A stretch of 64,000 nucleotides of DNA, taken from an uncultured Eubacteriales bacterium (GTDB lineage: Bacteria; Bacillota; Clostridia; Christensenellales; Aristaeellaceae). The DNA lies in assembly GCA_900318145.1 (NCBI GenBank), contig ONJM01000002.1, positions 1 to 64,000 of the forward strand, in the 5' to 3' direction. The translations under genes were made by a program, and so were the position numbers. This document shows, piece by piece, positions 44,400 through 51,981 of the stretch (the first letter of the stretch is position 1; each line of letters starts with the position of its first letter). A model generated the notes under the pieces. The model was not told where the DNA came from. It worked only from the letters and a program-made list of their open reading frames with translations, and did not search any database.

Positions 44400-45013
44400 C
44401 GGACAAGCTCGGCTTCCTTTTGAAGGGCATGGGAGCGGCACGGACGAGTTCCGAGCTGCGGTGGCAGAGTACAGAGCAGTCAGCCCAGCGCAGATAGGCC
44501 GGGAAGGGAGCTGCTGAGGCACGGAAGCGAAGCAAACGGAGATGCGGCGGCACAGCGCCGGATCGAAGGGCCGGGATTCGCACAGCAGCGGAATGGAAAA
44601 GATCAGGAATGGACAGCACCGGCATGGAAGCGCAGGGCAGGGATCAGCAATGGATGAGCGGGGCCTATCATCGCAAAGCACCGGAAGAGTGAGGAGAGGC
44701 ATAGTACCGGATGAAAAGGAAGAGGAGAGAACCGCATAGAGCTGCACGGGGCGACGAGAAGCTGGGTATTGAAAAGAAAAGGAGATGCGATGAGCGGACC
44801 AGCGTGGGAATAGCTCAGTTGGGATACGCTGGGAATCGAAAAGATCAGTTGCGGAAAAGCGTGGAAGGGCATCGTGCGGCATAGGAGTGCTGTGAACAGA
44901 AATGGAAAGGAGAGGCGGCTCAAAGACATGAGACGAAACGGATCTGCATGGTGCAGAAAGGATGCGCTGGGTAAAGCGTAGGTTAATGGAAATAATACTG
45001 TAGGAGTAGGCCA
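44400..45013 (+). other. Purine-rich non-coding mosaic, 614 bases
   Basis: No plus-strand gene is credible here. Two 60-base lines I counted hold about 72-75% purine on the plus strand. Short words (GGCA, GGAA, CAGC, GATG, AAAGATCAG at about 44599 and 44840) recur in shuffled order without a fixed unit. The minus strand is consequently open for 314 codons, with a Ser/Pro/Leu-rich low-complexity translation that I take as an artefact. The element lies between an early gene and the replication gene whose start carries 10-bp iterons. Possible roles are part of the origin region, a long untranslated RNA, or a protein-binding scaffold. Confidence 0.7.
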
Positions 45014-45730
45014 ATGAAAGAGTGGTTCAAAGCTCAGAAGAGTTGGGGTGCAGCGATTCAGAGCCTTTCCGATGTCGAAGTGGGACGTCTGATGAAAGCA
45101 GTGTGGCATTACGCTACTACTGGTGAGCAGAGGGATCTTTCTGGAGGAGAAAAGGTGATCTTCGCTTTAATCACAATGGAGCTGAGCCAAAATGAGGCTA
45201 AGGATGCTTTGATATCAAAGAAGCGATCGGAGGCTGGTTCACTCGGAGGAAAACAACGGGTAGCAAATGCAAGCAAATGCTATCAAATTCAAGCAAATGC
45301 TACTTTTGCTAAGCAAAATGTAGCAAAAGAATCAAATGCTTCTAATAAAGAAGTAGTAGTAGAAGTAGTAGAAGACGATAGTAGTTTATTTATCAACAGT
45401 GAAGAAGCAGGGATTATACGTAGTGAACATGAGAGAGTACTTGATGCTGCAGAAATAGCTGGGTTTGATAGAACAGACTACGTAAGGAGTAAGCTGATCG
45501 ACCTGTATGCAGACAATGGCCTGGAAAAGATGCTGAGCGCTATAGAAGCATGCGCGGAGCACGGAGCTCCGACCGTCGCGTATCTCAAGGGCGTCCTCAA
45601 AGGAGGCCCCAGGAAGCAGAGCCAGAACAAGGCTGTTCCTGCGCAGCAGTACGCGCAGCGAGACTACTCCGGAGCTGACGAAGAGGCCATGAAGCGGATG
45701 CTGGAAATGGCTGAGGAAAACCGCGCATGA
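45014..45730 (+). CDS. DUF6291-type phage replication protein (replisome organiser-like)
   Basis: A 238-residue protein. Residues 1-85 match the DUF6291 pattern (IQSLSDVEVGRLMKAVWHY, then KRSEAGSLGGKQ). A low-complexity Asn/Ala/Lys stretch follows (90-115), encoded by tandem 10-bp repeats, then an acidic VVVEVVEDD run from (GTA)n triplets. The C-terminal helical domain (160-210) resembles DnaD/replication initiator tails. Genes of this layout often contain the phage origin. AGGAGTAGG precedes the ATG. Confidence 0.72.
   Translation: MKEWFKAQKSWGAAIQSLSDVEVGRLMKAVWHYATTGEQRDLSGGEKVIFALITMELSQNEAKDALISKKRSEAGSLGGKQRVANASKCYQIQANATFAKQNVAKESNASNKEVVVEVVEDDSSLFINSEEAGIIRSEHERVLDAAEIAGFDRTDYVRSKLIDLYADNGLEKMLSAIEACAEHGAPTVAYLKGVLKGGPRKQSQNKAVPAQQYAQRDYSGADEEAMKRMLEMAEENRA
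45261..45337 (+). repeat. Tandem 10-bp iterons within the replication gene: candidate origin
   Basis: Seven or eight consecutive decamers: TAGCAAATGC, AAGCAAATGC, TATCAAATTC, AAGCAAATGC, TACTTTTGCT, AAGCAAAATG, TAGCAAAAGA, then ATCAAATG. The consensus is (T/A)AGCAAATGC, in phase with one helical turn. The region is AT-rich and inside the putative initiator gene, as in several Firmicutes phages. Confidence 0.7.
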
Positions 45731-46098
45731 CGGCCGTGGAAACGCAGTGCGGAACCTGCGAATACTCGAAGAAGAATGCAGGGAACATGGTCTACTGCAT
45801 TCTCTTCGGGATTATCATTCACGCCAGGCACACAGGGTGTAAGTATCACAGCGGAGGACATGATGAGCAAGTACGGGAACAGGAAAACGACGATGTTCGG
45901 ATTTACATTCGACAGCAAGCACGAAGCGGAGCGGTATCTGGAGCTTCGGGCCATGGAGCGGGAGGGAAAAATCATGCACCTGGCCACGCAGGTCCCGTTC
46001 GAGCTGATTCCGATGCAGCTGGACAAAAACGGGAAGATTCTGGAGAGACCTACCCGTTACATCGCGGACTTCACGTACTGGGTCCGAGACGGAAATGA
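45727..46098 (+). CDS. Small Cys-rich protein with long overlap
   Basis: The ATG overlaps the preceding stop. The first 45 residues look real: CGTCEYSKK, MVYCILFG and TGCKYHS give a four-Cys zinc site, as in other small phage proteins here. The remaining 75 residues run through the DUF1064 gene in another frame and look like chance translation. Either the overlap is genuine or the original stop has been lost. Confidence 0.45.
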   Translation: MTAVETQCGTCEYSKKNAGNMVYCILFGIIIHARHTGCKYHSGGHDEQVREQENDDVRIYIRQQARSGAVSGASGHGAGGKNHAPGHAGPVRADSDAAGQKREDSGETYPLHRGLHVLGPRRK

Positions 46099-46213
46099 CG
46101 CCAGCGGTTTCCGGTATGTTGTCGAAGACGCCAAGGGATGTAAAACCGAGGTTTACCGGCTGAAGAAAAAACTGATGCTGCTGATGCACGGCATCCAGGT
46201 GCAGGAGGTTTGA
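45863..46213 (+). CDS. DUF1064 phage nuclease-like protein
   Basis: A 116-residue protein of the DUF1064 family: FDSKHEAERYLELRAMEREGKI, then VPFELIP, ADFTYWV and VVEDAKGCKTEVYRLKKKLM. The acidic and Lys residues of the last segment form the E-x-K type active site of an endonuclease VII/PD-(D/E)XK-like fold, thought to cut branched DNA. ATG 45863 with GGAGG five bases upstream. Confidence 0.85.
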   Translation: MSKYGNRKTTMFGFTFDSKHEAERYLELRAMEREGKIMHLATQVPFELIPMQLDKNGKILERPTRYIADFTYWVRDGNDASGFRYVVEDAKGCKTEVYRLKKKLMLLMHGIQVQEV

Positions 46214-46214
46214 A

Positions 46215-46610
46215 ATGGCAAAGTCGCTGAGGGAAATGAGACGGATGCAAGCGAGGAAAGACGCGCATCTTGTCCGCATGATGGAAGCCAGCCCGGTTGA
46301 AAGGCAGAAGGCGGCGCTCTTCCGGAACGGGATCACGTTCAAGGACGTGGAGACCGAGAAGAAAGCGGCGTTTTCGGAAGGGCGAAAGCTCGCGGAGGAG
46401 TTTTCATTCCACACGATCTATGCAGCCGTTCTGATCACCATGGTAGAGCATCATGGATGGGATCCGGACGCGGCTGCGGATCTCCTGCGGGAGATTGATA
46501 AACAGGTGGTTCTCTGCGTCGAGGATCAGGATCTGGCCAACGAGGCCTTTGAAAAAACGGGGATCCATCTCCAGTGGGATGATCCGATCGAAAGAATACA
46601 GGAGGGATGA
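46215..46610 (+). CDS. Early phage protein, unknown
   Basis: A 131-residue, mostly helical protein. Basic N terminus (LREMRRMQARKDAH), then FSFHTIYAAVLITMVEHHGWDPDAAADLLREID, similar in flavour to phage helical accessory proteins. Starts one base after the DUF1064 stop. Its end AGGAGGGATGA supplies the ribosome binding site for ssb. Confidence 0.65.
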   Translation: MAKSLREMRRMQARKDAHLVRMMEASPVERQKAALFRNGITFKDVETEKKAAFSEGRKLAEEFSFHTIYAAVLITMVEHHGWDPDAAADLLREIDKQVVLCVEDQDLANEAFEKTGIHLQWDDPIERIQEG

Positions 46611-46613
46611 CTT

Positions 46614-47042
46614 ATCAATAAGCTCACTATCATCGGAAACCTCACCCGCGATCCGGAATTGCGGACCACAAGCGCAGGGATCAATGTGTGCTCTTTCTCG
46701 GTTGCCGTAAACCGCAGGAAGACGCAGCAGAACCAGGACCCGGGAGCCGACTACTTCAACGTGTCTGCATGGCGGCAGCTGGGCGAAAACTGTGCGAAGT
46801 GGCTGATCAAGGGGAGAAAAGTGTGTGTTGTTGGTCCCGTAACTGTCCGGATGTACACACGCAATGACGGCACACCCGGCGCGAGTATGGAAGTCACAGC
46901 GGAAGATGTCGAGTTTCTGTCATCTGCGCAGGACCGGGAGCAGGATTATCATTCTGAGCCCGCTGCACCCGCAGCGCAGGAACCGAAGAAAGATTCATCC
47001 GGAATGACACCGGTGGACACACCGGATGATCTGCCGTTCTAA
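46614..47042 (+). CDS. ssb: Single-stranded DNA-binding protein, non-canonical start
   Basis: An OB-fold SSB of about 142 residues: NKLTIIGNLTRDPELRTTSAG, FSVAVNRR, DYFNVSAWRQLGENCAKWL, KGRKVCVVGPV. The acidic C-terminal tip ends DDLPF, used to recruit partner proteins. The frame has no ATG, GTG or TTG before the first strand. An in-frame TGA at 46608-46610 leaves only CTT and ATC codons ahead of NKLTIIGN. ATC at 46614 lies 7 bases after AGGAGGG and is the best start. TTG at 46659 would delete the first beta strand. Confidence 0.8.
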   Translation: MNKLTIIGNLTRDPELRTTSAGINVCSFSVAVNRRKTQQNQDPGADYFNVSAWRQLGENCAKWLIKGRKVCVVGPVTVRMYTRNDGTPGASMEVTAEDVEFLSSAQDREQDYHSEPAAPAAQEPKKDSSGMTPVDTPDDLPF

Positions 47043-47062
47043 AACTGTTCCGGAGGTAGGTT

Positions 47063-47563
47063 ATGAGCCCGCAAACACTGACGGAGATACTGAAGAGGTA
47101 CAGGGTGTCAATCATGAGGTGCATCTATCTGCAGGATCAGCTGAAAATGCTGGACGGGTTCCTGAGAAAGTGCCAGGGTGAAATGATAGAGGATCAGGTG
47201 ACCATGAGCCAGGCGATCACCGGCATGCCGCATGGAACGACCGTTGGAGACCCTGTGAGTCGGCTCGCAATCGACATTGCCTCCGGGGAGATCACACCAT
47301 TCGTCAAAGAGATCCAGGAGGAAATCCGGCAGGTTAAAGCGGAACTTGAAAAGCTCTCCGCTGAAGTGCGGACAGTGGAAACTGTCCTGAATGCACTGAA
47401 CGACCGGGAACGGAAGCTGTTCGAGATGAAAATGATCGACCAGTTTTCATGGCCGGAGATCCTGAGCCGGATGAACCGGGAATACAACAACAGCTACTCA
47501 AAACGGACCCTGCAGCGGCTCCTGGAACGGGCGATGGATAAAGCGCAGGAAACCGTACAGTAA
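47063..47563 (+). CDS. ArpU/RinA-like phage transcriptional activator candidate
   Basis: A 166-residue protein. A coiled-coil region (75-115) leads into a sigma region-4-like helix-turn-helix (LNDRERKLFEMKMIDQFSWP, then YSKRTLQRLLERAMDKA). This architecture and the position at the end of the replication block are those of late-gene activators ArpU and RinA. Its target may be the direct repeats before the late promoter at 55268. Confidence 0.72.
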   Translation: MSPQTLTEILKRYRVSIMRCIYLQDQLKMLDGFLRKCQGEMIEDQVTMSQAITGMPHGTTVGDPVSRLAIDIASGEITPFVKEIQEEIRQVKAELEKLSAEVRTVETVLNALNDRERKLFEMKMIDQFSWPEILSRMNREYNNSYSKRTLQRLLERAMDKAQETVQ

Positions 47564-47572
47564 GGAGGAACG

Positions 47573-47953
47573 ATGATGTTTAAGCAAGTGGAACCGAAGA
47601 AGCAAAGGCACTGCCCACCGGCCGGAACAGGAGCTTATGTCCGGGTTGCTCCCAGGTTGATCCTGATTAACAGCGAAGCCGGGCGGCAGTGGGGAAATCA
47701 TATCACCTGCAATGTGAGTATTGATGCTCCGAATAAGGTGATGGTGTTCTCGCCGGATGGACCGTGGAAGCTGTCAACCGTCTGTGAGACGAAACACGCA
47801 AAGCGGATTGAGAACCGGACCGCGGTCAACTGTTTCCTGGAGGCGGGCTTTCCGAAGGGGCTGCTGGGCCATTATCTCCCGTGTCACGTCGGTCTGGACG
47901 GGTCGCTGATTGTCAGCCTTATGGTTGATTACGACAAGATCAAGAGCGCATAA
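47573..47953 (+). CDS. Phage protein, unknown
   Basis: A 126-residue protein beginning MMFKQVEPKKQRHCPP after AAGGAGG. Mixed beta strands (AYVRVAPRLILINSEAG, NKVMVFSPDGPWKLS) and LVSLMVDYDKI-type ends suggest a compact domain. Not recognised. Confidence 0.65.
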   Translation: MMFKQVEPKKQRHCPPAGTGAYVRVAPRLILINSEAGRQWGNHITCNVSIDAPNKVMVFSPDGPWKLSTVCETKHAKRIENRTAVNCFLEAGFPKGLLGHYLPCHVGLDGSLIVSLMVDYDKIKSA

Positions 47954-48039
47954 GCGCGGAAACGGGCAATATAATCCGCGTTTTTGCAGATAATCAGCAA
48001 AAACGGCAAATAAAATGTTCGAAATGGAGGGTATCAATC

Positions 48040-48330
48040 ATGAGACTGTTTCCAGCGGAAAACAAGTGTCCGGAGTGTGGGAAATACTTTTATGCCAGAG
48101 ATCCATGGGGATACGTCAGGAATGATAAAAAGTACTGTACGTGGACCTGCTTCCGGAAACACGACAACCGGAAAGCCCGCTCGGAGGGAAGCAGCAAACG
48201 CCTGGGAGAGCGGGAAAAGAAAGAGATCATGGCGCTGCTCAGCGATGGAATGAGTCCGCAGCGGATCTCTGACATGGTGGGTGTGACAATTCAGGCGGTC
48301 ATTTACTACCAGAAGAAGATTGGAGCGTGA
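48040..48330 (+). CDS. Zinc-ribbon plus helix-turn-helix protein
   Basis: A 96-residue protein. CPECGKYF and CTWTCF form a zinc ribbon (9-45). Residues 55-96 are a resolvase/sigma-like helix-turn-helix (REKKEIMALLSDGMSPQRIS, then GVTIQAVIYY). Possible DNA-binding regulator. Signal GGAGGGTATCAATC before the ATG. Confidence 0.7.
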   Translation: MRLFPAENKCPECGKYFYARDPWGYVRNDKKYCTWTCFRKHDNRKARSEGSSKRLGEREKKEIMALLSDGMSPQRISDMVGVTIQAVIYYQKKIGA

Positions 48331-48725
48331 TGGAGATGACCAGCCTGGAGCAGAAGCGCGTCAGGGCGATCAAAGGCTTGGAGTCCTGCATCGAGTCAGA
48401 GAAGAATGTGTTCTGTCCGGAGGACTGCCCGTACAGCGATATGTTCGATCAGCGCACCTGCCAGCAGCATTTGTACGAGGATCTGCTGGAATTGATAAAG
48501 CCGCGCATCATGACCCTGGAGGACCTGGTGAACTGGGACGGCGCGTTATGGATTGAAACTGGAGACGGCGGCAAATGGGCCATAATTACCGGCACGAACG
48601 AGTATGTTGCTTTTATGAATCAGGACGCGTTGCGGTTTGCGCCGTACAGGCTCGAAACATACGGAAAGGAATGGCGCTGCTGGACGAGCCGTCCGCTGGA
48701 AGGACAGGAGGTGCCCTGGACGTGA
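48330..48725 (+). CDS. Cys-containing phage protein, unknown
   Basis: A 131-residue protein. N-terminal half with CIESEKNVFCPEDCPYSD and CQQH, likely metal-binding. C-terminal half beta-rich (WIETGDGGKWAIITG). Starts available at GTG 48327, ATG 48330 and ATG 48336. Confidence 0.6.
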   Translation: MEMTSLEQKRVRAIKGLESCIESEKNVFCPEDCPYSDMFDQRTCQQHLYEDLLELIKPRIMTLEDLVNWDGALWIETGDGGKWAIITGTNEYVAFMNQDALRFAPYRLETYGKEWRCWTSRPLEGQEVPWT

Positions 48726-48955
48726 CGCGGGAGGAATACGAAGCTGAACAGAACAGGAGACGGGCCGATAAAGAAAAGTATCCGTGGATCTGCTACCAGA
48801 TGTTTGGCTGGCACAACATCCAGTTCCTGACCGAGAAAGAGGCAAAAGAGACGATCCGGTTCTATAAACTGCAGAAGCATAGGAATGCATGGATCCGGAA
48901 CGGAAAACAATCAATCCATATGTGCAGGAGGGACGGCAATGAAACCGTTCAGTGA
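48722..48955 (+). CDS. Small phage protein, unknown
   Basis: A 77-residue protein from GTG 48722, which overlaps the previous stop and has AGGAGGTG at 8 bases. Basic and aromatic (YPWICYQMFGWHNIQFL). Overlaps the next ATG. Confidence 0.55.
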   Translation: MTREEYEAEQNRRRADKEKYPWICYQMFGWHNIQFLTEKEAKETIRFYKLQKHRNAWIRNGKQSIHMCRRDGNETVQ

Positions 48956-49274
48956 GATCAGGAATGATAATAGGTTCCAGAGCAGGGGCGCTTCCAGTGA
49001 CGGCGGGGACGGATGGGTGACGATCAAAGGCGCTATCTTCGTGGTGGTTTATTCCAACGGCGGCGGTTGGGACCATGTGAGCGTCAGCCATAAGAGCCGG
49101 TGCCCAACCTGGGCAGAGATGTGCATCATCAAGGACATCTTCTTCGAAGAGGAAGAGTGCTGTGTGGAGTATCATCCGGCGAAATCAAACTATGTGAACA
49201 TCCATCCGAACTGTCTGCACATCTGGAAGCCGCAGAACAGGTCTATTCCGGTTCCACCAAAGATTTTTGTTTGA
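48939..49274 (+). CDS. DUF7694-like phage protein
   Basis: A 111-residue protein from ATG 48939 after CAGGAGGG. GWDHVSVSHKSRCPTWAEMC followed by YVNIHPNCLHIWKP is a pattern seen in many phage and plasmid proteins (assigned to DUF7694 from memory). Function unknown. Confidence 0.65.
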   Translation: MKPFSEIRNDNRFQSRGASSDGGDGWVTIKGAIFVVVYSNGGGWDHVSVSHKSRCPTWAEMCIIKDIFFEEEECCVEYHPAKSNYVNIHPNCLHIWKPQNRSIPVPPKIFV

Positions 49275-49290
49275 GAGGGAGGGTATCGAG

Positions 49291-49653
49291 ATGGCCATGA
49301 AGGCATATTCCGTTTCGGACGCAAACGGAGACACGGGATACAGTTACATCATTTACGCTGAAACCAGGGGGAAGGCGATCCGGTACGCTCTGGACCACTG
49401 CGACGGGGCTTTCGACTGGTATACATGGACCGAGATGCGGGCGATCAGGGAGCCGAATCTGGACCAGTATTATCATGGGAAGCAGGAACTGGACTGGTTC
49501 AATGATGCGGACAGGATCATCATGGTGAGATACGCAGGATTTTACTGTTCTTACGAATTTGATCCTGAGCCAGGAGAGTGCGAACAATGCCCAGCACACG
49601 AATGGTGCGGCCGGTACGAAAGAATGATGGAGGACAGAAAGCATGGTGCATAA
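49291..49653 (+). CDS. Cys-containing phage protein, unknown
   Basis: A 120-residue protein after GAGGGAGGGTATCGAG. Beta-alpha start (YSYIIYAETRGKAIRYAL), and a CEQCPAHEWCGRYE cluster near the end, probably zinc-binding. Confidence 0.6.
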   Translation: MAMKAYSVSDANGDTGYSYIIYAETRGKAIRYALDHCDGAFDWYTWTEMRAIREPNLDQYYHGKQELDWFNDADRIIMVRYAGFYCSYEFDPEPGECEQCPAHEWCGRYERMMEDRKHGA

Positions 49654-49951
49654 GATCAAGATCCTGGATGTCTTTGCGGACGCTGTATGGAGTGGGGAGA
49701 AAACCTTCGAGATCCGGATGAACGACCGGAATTATCAAAAAGGCGACATCATCGAATTCAAGGTTGTTTATGAGACGGCGATTGGGTACCGGGAAAGCTA
49801 CGGTCACCCGCTCAATGGAGAAAAATACCAGATTACCTACGTACTGTCCGGATGGGGCATGAAGGACGGCTACGTTGCATTCGGAATCAGACGGATGCAG
49901 AACGACGAAACCGATACACCAAGGAAGAGAAGAGCAAGGCCGGACCCGTAA
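49643..49951 (+). CDS. DUF3850 / ASCH-like RNA-binding protein
   Basis: A 102-residue protein with the DUF3850 layout of the ASCH/PUA-like superfamily: ILDVFADAVWSGEKTFEIRMNDR, then KGDIIEFKVV and ITYVLSGWGMKDGYVAFGI. Such domains bind RNA or nucleotides. Basic tail KRRARPDP. Confidence 0.8.
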   Translation: MVHKIKILDVFADAVWSGEKTFEIRMNDRNYQKGDIIEFKVVYETAIGYRESYGHPLNGEKYQITYVLSGWGMKDGYVAFGIRRMQNDETDTPRKRRARPDP

Positions 49952-49981
49952 AGAGGGTCGTAAAAATCGGGGGTGTAATTG

Positions 49982-50968
49982 ATGGCCATTGATGCAAAGC
50001 AGAGCTTTTTGGGCCAGGTCGAGCGCGGATGCGCGGACCGGCTGACAGTAACAGATCTATCCGGTCTGATGGGGATCATCAGCGACGTGCTGCAGGGATT
50101 CCGAATGGAGGAGCTGCGGATAATAGACGGAACGAGTGAGAACGACGATCTGCTGGATGCTTTCATTGCATCCATGAAAATCCAGGGGAGAAGCCCCAAA
50201 ACGATCGCCAGATACACATACGAGATCGGGAGGTTTATGAAGTTTGCCAAAGTCCAGACCAGGCAGGTCAACGTTTACCATATAAGAAACTGGATCACGG
50301 CAAACAAAAACAGAGGGCTTCAGGACTCTACGCTTGAGTCTCATCGACAGGTGGTGAGCGCGTACTTCGGGTGGCTGTTCCGTGAAGGATTGATTGAAAA
50401 AAATCCAATGGCGAATGTGGGAGTTATCAAAGTTCCAAAGAAACAGAAAAAGATCTATTCAGATATCGACATGGAGAAACTGAACGCAAACGCCAAGACA
50501 CTGCGAGACAGAGCGATCATTAACTTTTTACGGTCCACCGGATGCCGGATCAGCGAAATGACAAGCCTGAACAAGGACAGCGTGGATCTGAACACTTTGG
50601 AATGTGTTGTACACGGCAAAGGGAATAAGGATCGAGTTGTGTACCTTGACGAAGTCACCGGGATGCTGCTGGAGAAATACCTTAAAAAGCGGAAGGACAC
50701 AGAGGATCCGCTGTTTATAGGGAAACGGAAAGAGCGCCTGGAACCGGGCGGCGTAAGAACGATGCTGAAAACGCTTGGCAAGAAATGCGGTGTGGATCAC
50801 GTCCATCCGCACAAATTCCGTCGGACGCTGGCGACGGAATTGGCCCGGAAGGGGATGCAGATCCAGAAGATCGCCGGGCTGCTGGGCCACGAGAAACTTG
50901 ACACGACGATGAAATACGTAATCAACAACCGCGAGGACATGAAAGCGGATTATCGGAGGTACGCATGA
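49982..50968 (+). CDS. Second tyrosine recombinase, XerD-like
   Basis: A 328-residue recombinase, distinct from the terminal integrase. A phage-int SAM-like domain (IQGRSPKTIARYTYEIGRFM) is followed by the catalytic domain: STGCRISEMTSL (Arg), VVHGKGNKDRVVYL (Lys), HPHKFRRTLATEL (His-x-x-Arg), GLLGHEKLDTT (His) and MKYVIN (Tyr). All catalytic residues are present. Being in the middle of the prophage it is unlikely to serve integration. Resolution of dimers, DNA inversion, or a foreign insertion are options. Confidence 0.9.
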   Translation: MAIDAKQSFLGQVERGCADRLTVTDLSGLMGIISDVLQGFRMEELRIIDGTSENDDLLDAFIASMKIQGRSPKTIARYTYEIGRFMKFAKVQTRQVNVYHIRNWITANKNRGLQDSTLESHRQVVSAYFGWLFREGLIEKNPMANVGVIKVPKKQKKIYSDIDMEKLNANAKTLRDRAIINFLRSTGCRISEMTSLNKDSVDLNTLECVVHGKGNKDRVVYLDEVTGMLLEKYLKKRKDTEDPLFIGKRKERLEPGGVRTMLKTLGKKCGVDHVHPHKFRRTLATELARKGMQIQKIAGLLGHEKLDTTMKYVINNREDMKADYRRYA

Positions 50969-51150
50969 TCAAAGACCTGACAAATCTGGTCCAGGCAATC
51001 AAATGCTGCAGGAACGAAAACTGCAATAAATGCCCGATGCAGTTGCAGATCTGCGACGAGTTGTTTGTTGAAATGGTAAGCATACCGGTGGAGCTGCTGA
51101 AAATGATCGAAAAAGAACTGGAGCGGGTACAGAAACATGTCACCATGTAA
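50965..51150 (+). CDS. Small Cys-rich protein
   Basis: A 61-residue protein overlapping the recombinase stop (ATGA). CCRNENCNKCPMQLQIC holds five Cys in 17 residues, then a helix. Probably metal-binding. Confidence 0.6.
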   Translation: MIKDLTNLVQAIKCCRNENCNKCPMQLQICDELFVEMVSIPVELLKMIEKELERVQKHVTM

Positions 51151-51319
51151 AGACTGCGGGAAGCGCTGCGTCGGATGTCACGCGAACTGTGAGGATTATG
51201 ATGCCTGGAAAGAATCCAGGCGGCCGGGAATTGCTGAAAGGCAGCGGCAACGGGACGCGGAAAGGTACCTGCTCCAGCGGGTTCAGCATGATATCTGGCG
51301 GTACATGCGTCGCCGATAA
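51137..51319 (+). CDS. Small zinc-finger-like basic protein
   Basis: A 60-residue protein. CKDCGKRCVGCHANC near the N terminus, then an Arg-rich helix (RQRQRDAERYLLQRV). Overlaps the previous gene. Confidence 0.6.
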   Translation: MSPCKDCGKRCVGCHANCEDYDAWKESRRPGIAERQRQRDAERYLLQRVQHDIWRYMRRR

Positions 51320-51352
51320 ATGAACAAATAAGCGTGAATGGTGGTGAGGAAA

Positions 51353-51574
51353 ATGTACGATGAACACATCCAGATGATAAATGATTGGTTCAAGCAACAC
51401 GATGATTACGGAACGTATCACGTAGATGACGAATATGCTGTACGGATTGGCGATATGCGTGAGTTCAGAGATTTGATTGCCGAGATACCAGATCTTATTT
51501 ATATTCCGTGCGACTTTGGAACAGAAGGAATATTCTTCACAACTGAGGATTTAAACAAAGCGAGGTATTACTGA
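51353..51574 (+). CDS. AT-rich accessory ORF, unknown
   Basis: A 73-residue acidic protein from ATG 51353 (GGTGAGG upstream; earlier in-frame starts at 51338 and 51341). It opens a block down to about 52989 that is visibly richer in A and T than its surroundings. Not recognised. Confidence 0.55.
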   Translation: MYDEHIQMINDWFKQHDDYGTYHVDDEYAVRIGDMREFRDLIAEIPDLIYIPCDFGTEGIFFTTEDLNKARYY

Positions 51575-51981
51575 TGAAATACATAGCAGTCTTTGATATT
51601 CCTGATGATTATGGCATTGGATGCGCTTTGGCGAAGGTTTGCAAAAAGGACAAATACCCACGGTGCGACAGCGATTTTGAAAACGCTTATGCACAGGTAG
51701 AACCATTGTCAAACGTAAACGCAGAAGTCCTTGAACGGTTTAATACGGTGGATAGAGTGCTTGCAGATTTGGGGCTTCAGAATGCCTATGATATGCCGAG
51801 TTTCTGGTACAACAACGGGAAAGATTACAAGGTCATTGATACGAAGTACCACAAAGGATATATGCAAGCATTGGCAGATGTGGAAAAGGAAATCAGATCA
51901 CAATTTGGATTTGCGGAACGTGACAATGTTTTAGGCGGTTATTATCCGGCTGGCGATGTGCAACTTAAAGGCGGTGATTGA
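51574..51981 (+). CDS. AT-rich accessory protein, unknown
   Basis: A 135-residue protein overlapping the previous stop (ATGA). YIAVFDIPDDYGIGCALAKV at the start and WYNNGKDYKVIDTKYHKGYMQALADVEKEI later. Mixed alpha/beta, not recognised. Confidence 0.6.
   Translation: MKYIAVFDIPDDYGIGCALAKVCKKDKYPRCDSDFENAYAQVEPLSNVNAEVLERFNTVDRVLADLGLQNAYDMPSFWYNNGKDYKVIDTKYHKGYMQALADVEKEIRSQFGFAERDNVLGGYYPAGDVQLKGGD

Noticed and set aside
44806-44835. tRNA-like D arm (AATAGCTCAGTTGGGATACGC)
   Set aside because: No acceptor stem, anticodon arm or T arm follows; it is one of the many short words in the mosaic.
44400-45013. Large ornate RNA of the ROOL/GOLLD kind
   Set aside because: Size and prophage setting fit, but the strong purine bias leaves little complementary sequence for a deep fold.
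44070-45014. 314-codon open frame on the minus strand
   Set aside because: It covers the purine-rich mosaic and part of a real gene, has no ribosome site, and its Ser/Pro/Leu/Arg-rich product follows from the T/C-rich strand.
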